Origin: Ectothiorhodospiraceae bacterium
Lineage (GTDB): Bacteria > Pseudomonadota > Gammaproteobacteria > SZUA-152
DNA: 63,210 nt
Direction of reading: 5' to 3'
Assembly: GCA_002401775.2 (NCBI GenBank)
Contig: NVUB02000134.1
Location: 1 to 63,210 of the forward strand
Position numbers and translations under genes: made by a program. This document shows, piece after piece, positions 57,759-63,210 of the stretch (the first letter of the stretch is position 1; every line of letters starts with the position of its first letter). The notes under the pieces are model-generated. The model was not told where the DNA came from. It worked only from the letters and a program-made list of their open reading frames with translations, and searched no databases.

Positions 57759-58238
57759 TCACCCCTTGCTCACCCTCTGCTCAAGTTTCAACAGGGCTTC
57801 TTTTGTCGGCAGTCCACCACCGAAACCGGTGAGTTTGCCATTGCTGCCGATCACTCTATGGCACGGAATAATCAGTGGAAGGGGGTTTCTACCATTCGCG
57901 GTGCCGACTGCTCGCATCGCCTGAGGCTTGCCAAGGCGCATGGCAATATCGCGATATGAGACGGTAACGCCATAAGGTATTTTCCGCAGTTCCTCAAGAA
58001 CACTCAATTGAAACGGTGTCCCGCTGGGCGCCAGTGACAATGAAAACTCTCGCCGTGTGCCTTCAAAATACTGGCTGATTTGCGATTTCGCTTCGGCGAA
58101 AATCGTATCGCGCCGCTCCCAGCCGAGCTCAGCTCTACGCCGCTTGGGGCCACCCGGGAAACCGAGTTCGTAGAGTGCGCGCTGATCCCCCGCCAGTAAC
58201 AATTCGCCGATCGGCGTATCCAGATAGGTGTAATACAT
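57759..58238 (-). CDS. ogt: Methylated-DNA-protein cysteine S-methyltransferase
   Basis: A 159-residue suicide repair protein that removes alkyl groups from O6-alkylguanine. The acceptor motif IIPCHRVIGSNGKLTGFGGG (in part) is intact, and the PFQLSVLEELRKIPYG and SYRDIAMRLGKPQAMRAVG segments of the DNA-binding domain are present. The frame reaches 58274, but the ATG at 58238 follows AAGGA by eight bases and lies five bases after the Ada-AlkA gene. Its 3' end is duplicated at 55364-55483. The two repair genes form an operon. Confidence 0.93.
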   Translation of the reverse strand: MYYTYLDTPIGELLLAGDQRALYELGFPGGPKRRRAELGWERRDTIFAEAKSQISQYFEGTRREFSLSLAPSGTPFQLSVLEELRKIPYGVTVSYRDIAMRLGKPQAMRAVGTANGRNPLPLIIPCHRVIGSNGKLTGFGGGLPTKEALLKLEQRVSKG

Positions 58239-58243
58239 TCGCG

Positions 58244-59746
58244 TTATCCTTCGACATCCAGTAATGAGTTCCACAGGTGCATCGCCGCATAGGCGCGCCA
58301 GGGTCGCCAGTACTCAGCCTGTTCCGCTAACAATTTCGGGGTGACTTTATGGCCGGGTTTAATCGCCTTCAGCAGGCCAAGATCGGATACCAAAAAGGCA
58401 TCAGGGTCTTTTAACACACGCATAGCGACGTACTGTGCGGTCCACTCGCCGATCCCACGAAGGGTCTGAAGACGCTGACAAAAGTCTGCCGTATCTTGAG
58501 ATGGGTCAAAATTGATGTCCTGTCTTTCGGTCGCCTCAGCCAACCGGCGTATTGTATCAACACGGCTCTGGGTGATTCCGAGGTTGTTCATTTGTGCCTT
58601 GGCAAGCTGTGCCGGTGTCGGAAAGACATGAGACAAGGAACTGTCTCGCATCCGTTGCCGAGGATCGAGTGCTTCTCCATAACGTTGTGCCAATCGACCC
58701 GCGAGGGTTGTTGCCGCCTTCACCGAAATTTGCTGCCCAAGAATCGCTCGAACGGTCAGTTCAAATCCGTTCCAGGCACCCGGTACACGGATGCCTGGCT
58801 GGCGTTTAACGGAATTCGCGAGTCGTGCGTCCTTCCCAAGGTGTTCTGCAATGTCGATCACCGGCGCGTCAAGATCCAGTGCCGCACGTGCGATTTGGGT
58901 GATTTCAAAAATGTGCGTCGTCAACGCCGCGTGGATCGTCAATGTCAAAAAACCGGGCGGTTTTAAGGCGGGTGACTTGGCACCGAGTGGCTTTGCAGGT
59001 TGGACGATAACAATGCTCGATTGTCCGCCGATGGTAATTGTTCTCGCGTACTGATTGCCAATGACTTCTTCGACGCCTGGCGTGGCCCGTACCTTCAGAA
59101 ACTGCAACATCGCATTCCAGTCGAACGGCTTTTGATACGGCAACCGTAAAGACAGCCCTGAATAACCGGCATCGGAAGAAACACTCGGGATACGTTTGCG
59201 TAGGTCATTGGGTGTTCGTTTGTACGTACGTTTAAACTGATCGTTCAAACGACGCACACTCCCATATCCGGCGGCCATTGCGACTTGAGTGACCGATAAA
59301 CCGGTTTCATCGAGCAGGCGTTTAGCAAAATGGAGACGTTGCGTATGTGCAACGGCGGTTGGCGATGCGCCTAAATGCTTCATGAAGAGTCGGCGCAGAT
59401 GTCGATCCGTTACGCCAAGACCTAAAGCAAGTTCGGTAACGCTACCCTCGTCTAGTGTGCCTGCGGCAATGAGTTTTAATCCACGTCGCACCGTACTTGA
59501 ACTGCCATACCACGCGGGTGAGCCAGGGGCGCACTCCGGGCGACACCGCAAGCAGGGCCTAAACCCGGCCTCCGAGGCTGCCGCTGCGCTGGCAAAAAAC
59601 AATACGTTTTTTGCTTTTGGCATTTTTACGGGACAAATCGGACGACAGTAAATATTCGTAGTTTTCACACCAACGAAAAACCGTCCATCAAACCGTGCAT
59701 CGCGCGCCAGCCGGGCCCGTTCAAGTACGTCGTTACTTAACATCAT
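58244..59746 (-). CDS. Ada-type regulator fused to AlkA DNA glycosylase
   Basis: A 500-residue fusion. Residues 1-80 are the Ada metal-binding methyl acceptor (C34 and C38 in YCRPICPVK, C65 and C68 in PCLRCRPEC). Residues about 85-180 form an AraC-type double helix-turn-helix (LGLGVTDRHLRRLFMKHLG; VAMAAGYGSVRRLNDQFKRTY in part). Residues 190-500 are a 3-methyladenine glycosylase with LRGIGEWTAQYVAMRVL (helix-hairpin-helix) and the catalytic Asp in DAFLVSDLGLL. Methyl transfer to the first Cys would activate transcription of repair genes, likely its own operon. Such Ada-AlkA fusions are known in other bacteria. Confidence 0.92.
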   Translation of the reverse strand: MMLSNDVLERARLARDARFDGRFFVGVKTTNIYCRPICPVKMPKAKNVLFFASAAAASEAGFRPCLRCRPECAPGSPAWYGSSSTVRRGLKLIAAGTLDEGSVTELALGLGVTDRHLRRLFMKHLGASPTAVAHTQRLHFAKRLLDETGLSVTQVAMAAGYGSVRRLNDQFKRTYKRTPNDLRKRIPSVSSDAGYSGLSLRLPYQKPFDWNAMLQFLKVRATPGVEEVIGNQYARTITIGGQSSIVIVQPAKPLGAKSPALKPPGFLTLTIHAALTTHIFEITQIARAALDLDAPVIDIAEHLGKDARLANSVKRQPGIRVPGAWNGFELTVRAILGQQISVKAATTLAGRLAQRYGEALDPRQRMRDSSLSHVFPTPAQLAKAQMNNLGITQSRVDTIRRLAEATERQDINFDPSQDTADFCQRLQTLRGIGEWTAQYVAMRVLKDPDAFLVSDLGLLKAIKPGHKVTPKLLAEQAEYWRPWRAYAAMHLWNSLLDVEG

Positions 59747-59847
59747 CTATTTTGTACTTCCCATACTCTCCATACTCTCCATACTCTCCCTACATGGGGA
59801 GTATACGAAACACAGGAAATGAGTCTAGCCAGAATCGGACCTCGTCA

Positions 59848-60066
59848 TTTATTGTATTGATACTCTCGCAGAGACGCCGAGCACGCAAAGGAATATAAAT
59901 TCCAATTATGGTTTTCTTTGCGAGCTCTGCGTCTTGGCGAGATAATGTAAATTAGCCCCTTCTCTTTTCGTCCTTCTGGGCTTGGCCCGGAATTCAGTAG
60001 CATCAACGAGATTCTGGATGCCGGGTCAGGCCCGGCAAGACGATAATAGGTTAACGGGACATCACA
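59848..60066 (+). repeat. Repeat unit A of a 219-base tandem pair
   Basis: Begins TTTATTGTATTGATACTCTCG, has CGCAAAG and CTTTGCG, then CTCTGCGTCTTGGCGAGA, CTTGGCCCGGAATTCAGTAG, GATTCTGGATGCCGGGTCAGG, CAAGACGATAATAGG and TTAACGGGACATCAC. Each block reappears in the unit 264 bases downstream with a few changes. The tail is shared with the 34516 and 13198 copies. Confidence 0.85.
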
Positions 60067-60111
60067 GAAATAACCTCTACCGGTAAATTCTAATATTCTT
60101 CCACAGCTTTA

Positions 60112-60330
60112 TTTATTGTATTGGTACTCTCGCAAAGGCGCAAAGTACGCAAAAGAATACAAATTCTAATTAAGGTTTTCTTTGCGGGCTCTGCGTCTTG
60201 GCGAGAAAATGTGAACTTGCCCCTTTTCTTTCATCATTCTGGGTTTGGCCCGGAATCCAGTAGTATCAACGACATTCTGGATGCCGGATCAGGCCCGGCA
60301 AGACGATAATAGGTTAACGGAACGGCACTG
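60112..60330 (+). repeat. Repeat unit B of a 219-base tandem pair
   Basis: Same blocks as unit A in the same order: TTTATTGTATTGGTACTCTC, then GCGCAAAGTACGCAAAAG, then CTTGGCGAGA and CTGGATGCCGG, ending TTAACGGAACGGCACTG (60314-60330). Identity with unit A is high. An internal duplication or two insertions of the same element explain the pair. Confidence 0.85.
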
Positions 60331-60457
60331 TTTTAACATGATGAATGTAACAAGCGATGGCGTCGGCGGGGAATTCGATAGGGAGAGTGACGGAATGCAC
60401 GTCGAGCTGAATTGAATCAAGATGGACAACCATTAAATCGAATGCCTGATCAAGAGT

Positions 60458-60862
60458 TTACACGGCGGCGCGACGCTCGCTTTTTCGTTGTTCGACGCCT
60501 AGCCATTGGCGGAAACGCCAACCGGGTCTCCTGCGGTCGTTGCCACGTTCACGAACATGGAAGGGACGCACATCCAACGTGTTTTCGTTCAGGCCTGCCT
60601 CAGATAGCTGGGCAATCATTTTATTTGCCACATCGCGAGAATGCCCCGAAATACGGCAGTACCGCGCCGATGTGGATTCCACTACGGTAAATTGAGGCTC
60701 AAACCCTTGGTCCAAAACACCCAGACCATTGAGTACTTTGCGGGTTAATGACGACACGGCCAGCGAACCCACTGACTGCCGACCAACCACCCCACCGAGC
60801 ATCTGGTGCAGTTCATCGGCACTGGCATGAACCGGTAAATTACCCACATAAATATCGAGCAC
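60458..60862 (-). CDS. RNA-recognition-motif protein
   Basis: A protein of about 134 residues with a single RRM: the first strand LDIYVGNLPVHASADELHQML contains the RNP2 hexamer IYVGNL. The third-strand RNP1 position is degenerate (FEPQFTVVESTSAR where KGFGFVxF is expected), and the C-terminal tail is rich in Arg (RERGNDRRRPGWRFRQW). The frame extends to 60904, but a GTG at 60862 sits four bases after GGGGAGAGG and puts the RRM at the N-terminus. Likely an RNA-binding protein; targets unknown. Confidence 0.75.
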   Translation of the reverse strand: MLDIYVGNLPVHASADELHQMLGGVVGRQSVGSLAVSSLTRKVLNGLGVLDQGFEPQFTVVESTSARYCRISGHSRDVANKMIAQLSEAGLNENTLDVRPFHVRERGNDRRRPGWRFRQWLGVEQRKSERRAAV

Positions 60863-60986
60863 TACGCCTCTCCCCAACCCTGGCCAATAGCCAAGCTCAG
60901 GCAAGTATAGACAAACTTACCGTTTCAGCAAGCCCCTTTTATAATGGTAGAGATCATCCGTCTTTGCGCGTAATAAAAAATAAGTT

Positions 60987-61529
60987 TTACGCACCGTCAA
61001 GGTGATGGTTTTTAAGGTCAACATAATGCTGGGCGGAGTATTTGATCCATTTTCGCTCTTCGTCGGATAAAGGGCGAATTTTACGTACCGGGCTTCCCAA
61101 CCACAGATAGCCGCCTTCCAACACTTTTCCAGGCGACACCAGACTCCCCGCGCCTAACAACACAAAGGGTTCCAGCACAGCGCCATCCATGATGGTGGAG
61201 CCCATGCCTACCAGACAATAATCACCCACCGTGCAACCATGCAGAATCACTCTGTGGCCGACGGTAACGTTATCGCCAATCTCCACTGAGTGGCCTTCTG
61301 GCATGTCCGTATGCGGATGCGTAACGTGGATTACGCTACTGTCCTGAATGTTACTGCGCGTTCCGATGCGAATTTTATTCACATCACCCCGCACCACGGT
61401 CATTGGCCAAATAGAACTGTCCGCACCCAATACCACATCGCCAATCACCAACGCGGTATCGTCAACAAACACGGCCTCGCCAATCTCAGGAGTCACCCCC
61501 CGATACCGTCTAATATTTTTCATCGTCAT
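60987..61529 (-). CDS. Gamma-carbonic anhydrase-like (YrdA type) left-handed beta-helix protein
   Basis: A 180-residue hexapeptide-repeat protein. The left-handed beta-helix is visible in repeats such as IGDVVLGADSSIWPMTVVRG, DNVTVGHRVILHGCTVGDYC and ILHGC, with candidate zinc His in HVTHPH, VGHRV and ILHG. Members in bacteria are related to gamma-carbonic anhydrases, but many lack activity. Upstream is gor on the same strand after 88 bases, with the RRM gene downstream. Confidence 0.88.
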   Translation of the reverse strand: MTMKNIRRYRGVTPEIGEAVFVDDTALVIGDVVLGADSSIWPMTVVRGDVNKIRIGTRSNIQDSSVIHVTHPHTDMPEGHSVEIGDNVTVGHRVILHGCTVGDYCLVGMGSTIMDGAVLEPFVLLGAGSLVSPGKVLEGGYLWLGSPVRKIRPLSDEERKWIKYSAQHYVDLKNHHLDGA

Positions 61530-61569
61530 ACTATAAATTCACTCATAACCCTGTCCGCAACTTTTCTTT

Positions 61570-61608
61570 AGCACTTAGCACTTAGCACTCAGCACTCAGC
61601 CCTAGTCT
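61570..61608. repeat. AGCACTYAGCACT short tandem repeat
   Basis: TTAGCACTTAGCACTTAGCACTCAGCACTCAGCCC (shown here only in pieces: TTAGCACTTAGCAC, ACTCAGCACTCAGCCC) is a 7-bp tandem array. The same short array occurs near 11362, 42205 and 42420, always between genes. Confidence 0.75.
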
Positions 61609-61617
61609 TTAAAACCC

Positions 61618-62967
61618 CTACCGCAACGTCACCAATTCTTCCGAGCTGGTGGGATGTATAGCCACGGTATTGTCAAAATCTGCCTTGGTGGCGCCCATTT
61701 TCACCGCCACGGCAAATCCCTGCAACATTTCGTCAGCACCTTGGCCGATAACATGTACACCCACCACTTTTTCCTGGGCTCCCACACACACCAGTTTCAT
61801 TGCAGTGGCTGGTTGATGCGCCGTGAAGGCGTGAGCCATGGCGGTAAAACGGGTTTGATAAACTTTTACCGCATCACCATGTGTCTTGCGAGCCTCTTCT
61901 TCCGTTAGCCCCACGGTGCCAATAGGAGGGTGGCTAAACATAACGGTGGGAATATTGTTGTAATCCAGTTTACGCTCAGTTTGATGATTAAATAACCGAT
62001 CCGATAAACGCCGTGCAGCGGCTATTGCCACGGGCGTTAGCTGTGCTCGTCCTGTCACGTCACCCACTGCATAGATGCCCGGAACGTTGGTGTTTTGGAA
62101 TTCGTCGGTCACTATAAATCCCTTGGCATCATGCTCCACACCCACCACGGCCAAACTAAGTGATTGTGTATTAGGCGTTCGGCCTATGGCCCAGATCAAT
62201 TGATCAATTTCCGTGAGTTGCTGGCCGTTGGGAAACGTCAGCGTCAGACTACCGTCTGCAACCTTTTCAATTTTAGTGCAAGCGATGTTCGGCATGACGT
62301 TCACACCATCTTTGACCATTTCTTCCATCAAGGTATCGCGTAACATGGAATCAAAACTACTGAGGAAATGTTCCCTGCGCAGCAGCAGTGATACATCACT
62401 TCCCAGGGCATTCAACACGCCCGCCAATTCCACCGCAATATAGCCAGCACCGACTACGGCGACTCGCTTGGGCTGCTCGGTCAGGGCAAAAAAACCGTCG
62501 GAGGTAATACCCAGCTCTGCCCCCGAGGTATCCGGCACGCTGGGTACGCCACCGGGCGCAATAACAATATGGTCAGCCGAATAATGTTCGCCATTCACTT
62601 CCAGAGTTTTAGCATCTATAAATCGTGCGCTGCCGACAATGGTATCAATGTTCGAGTCGGTCAGATAATTACCATACCAATCGTTTATGCCTTTGATGTA
62701 AGCCTCGCGGGCCTCCACCAATTTTTCCCACTTGAAACCATAGACGTTGACATCAAAACCATAACTCGGCGCATTTTTGAGTGCGGCGGCCATTTCCGCG
62801 CCATACCACATGACTTTTTTCGGCACACAACCCACATTAACGCAGGTACCGCCCATCTTGCCGCTTTCGATCACCGCGCACTTAGCACCGTAAACCGCAG
62901 CCCGCTCCGCCGCAGACAGGCCACCGCTACCGCCGCCGATGCTAATAAGATCGTAATGTGTCGTCAT
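61618..62967 (-). CDS. gor: Glutathione reductase
   Basis: A 449-residue NADPH-dependent flavoenzyme that keeps glutathione reduced. FAD motif [15 protein letters not shown] at the start; redox-active disulfide [16 protein letters not shown] (Cys about 42 and 47); NADPH motif [17 protein letters not shown]; second FAD motif [18 protein letters not shown]; and C-terminal active-site His-Glu in [13 protein letters not shown] (the His of HPT). Features are all intact. Starts close to the right-end repeat. Confidence 0.96.
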   Translation of the reverse strand: MTTHYDLISIGGGSGGLSAAERAAVYGAKCAVIESGKMGGTCVNVGCVPKKVMWYGAEMAAALKNAPSYGFDVNVYGFKWEKLVEAREAYIKGINDWYGNYLTDSNIDTIVGSARFIDAKTLEVNGEHYSADHIVIAPGGVPSVPDTSGAELGITSDGFFALTEQPKRVAVVGAGYIAVELAGVLNALGSDVSLLLRREHFLSSFDSMLRDTLMEEMVKDGVNVMPNIACTKIEKVADGSLTLTFPNGQQLTEIDQLIWAIGRTPNTQSLSLAVVGVEHDAKGFIVTDEFQNTNVPGIYAVGDVTGRAQLTPVAIAAARRLSDRLFNHQTERKLDYNNIPTVMFSHPPIGTVGLTEEEARKTHGDAVKVYQTRFTAMAHAFTAHQPATAMKLVCVGAQEKVVGVHVIGQGADEMLQGFAVAVKMGATKADFDNTVAIHPTSSEELVTLR

Positions 62968-63011
62968 TTTTTTAGATCCCTAAAACAATACTTAAAAAGT
63001 CCGTCATACCA

Positions 63012-63125
63012 GGCTTGCCCTAGGGGGCGTTAACAATCACCGTTCGTGGCGAGATTCTGGCCCTTTTCCGCGCTGGCGGCGTCGCCTAAAGCGCCTACTG
63101 TTGGTGCGGTTCGTTGCAATAGAAC
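63012..63125 (-). repeat. Right-end copy of the window-flanking inverted repeat
   Basis: Its reverse complement matches 1-135, with the blocks CTATTGCAACGAA, GCCGCCAGCGCGGAAAAGG, CCAGAATC and CGCCACGAACGGTGATTG. One copy of the GTAGGCGCTTTAGGCGA unit is present, where the left copy has two. Confidence 0.85.
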
Positions 63126-63145
63126 AACTATTACGCCTCTCCGCG

Positions 63146-63166
63146 CCTCGCCTAAAGCGCCTACAT
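63146..63166 (-). repeat. Extra copy of the GTAGGCGCTTTAGGCGA unit
   Basis: CTCGCCTAAAGCGCCTACATTTGG repeats the shorter unit in the right flank, with a similar ending CAGAATCACGC near 63191. The unit is thus repeated within a few hundred bases at each end of the window. Confidence 0.7.
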
Positions 63167-63210
63167 TTGGTGCCAGCACGAAAAATGCCTCAGAATCACG
63201 CTTACTCAGG

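Larger units (their letters stand above)
59747..60457. other. Repeat-rich gap upstream of the Ada-AlkA gene
   Basis: No gene. Tandem CATACTCTC units (three to four) lie at 59761-59791, followed by two diverged copies of a 219-base unit (59848-60066 and 60112-60330). The sequence from 60331 to 60457 has nothing I recognise. Confidence 0.7.

Overview
The window reads as a chromosomal segment of a free-living gammaproteobacterium. The strongest markers are the conserved blocks zapB-like/zapA/6S RNA/5-formyl-THF cyclo-ligase and ygfB/pepP/ubiH/ubiI, a complete phoB-phoR-pstSCAB-phoU set, and a glutathione reductase. No tRNA, rRNA or CRISPR array was recognised. The two ends carry the same roughly 115-135 bp repeat in opposite orientation, so the window may be a contig that ends at repeats. 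Everything here is read by eye, and family names rest on motifs rather than database searches.

Layout. 0.3-8.3 kb: a degenerate GGDEF response regulator, then an operon-like set of three exported proteins (CxxCH protein with DUF1585-like ends, CxxCH/LamG lipoprotein, Tat-exported DUF1501-like protein) closed by a strong terminator, then a 57-residue membrane protein. 8.8-15.7 kb: folate, division, 6S RNA, aminopeptidase and ubiquinone hydroxylase core genes. 16-21.7 kb: an AT-rich accessory island with an IS30 remnant, a secreted jacalin-like lectin, a REP-associated transposase remnant, an FkbM methyltransferase, a VOC protein and a large membrane glycosyltransferase-like protein. 22-30 kb: assimilatory nitrate reductase, a frameshifted CDGSH/glutamate-synthase-like gene, a hydrolase, a lipoprotein, and an HxlR regulator divergent from an AhpD-like gene with a palindromic operator between them. 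30-42 kb: a SET-domain protein, a phosphodiesterase and three pyrophosphate enzymes (ppa, hppA, pfp), adenylate kinase with a histone-H1-like tail, and hemB. 42-54 kb: the phosphate regulon, with Pho boxes, plus a divergent DUF47/Pit transporter pair. 54-63 kb: aroE, a hipBA toxin-antitoxin module inserted between two copies of the 3' end of ogt, an alkylation-repair pair (Ada-AlkA fusion and Ogt), an RRM protein, a gamma-carbonic-anhydrase-like protein and gor.

The genes suggest a cell that runs part of glycolysis and membrane energisation on pyrophosphate, assimilates nitrate, and controls phosphate uptake through PhoBR. Intergenic DNA is unusually rich in small palindromic or terminally inverted repeats in several families, one of them inside the pst-phoU operon. 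The most notable points are the adenylate kinase gene with a perfect internal ribosome-binding site before its lysine-rich tail, the three-gene exported cytochrome-like cluster, the hipBA insertion with four matching operators, and the MITE-like repeats.
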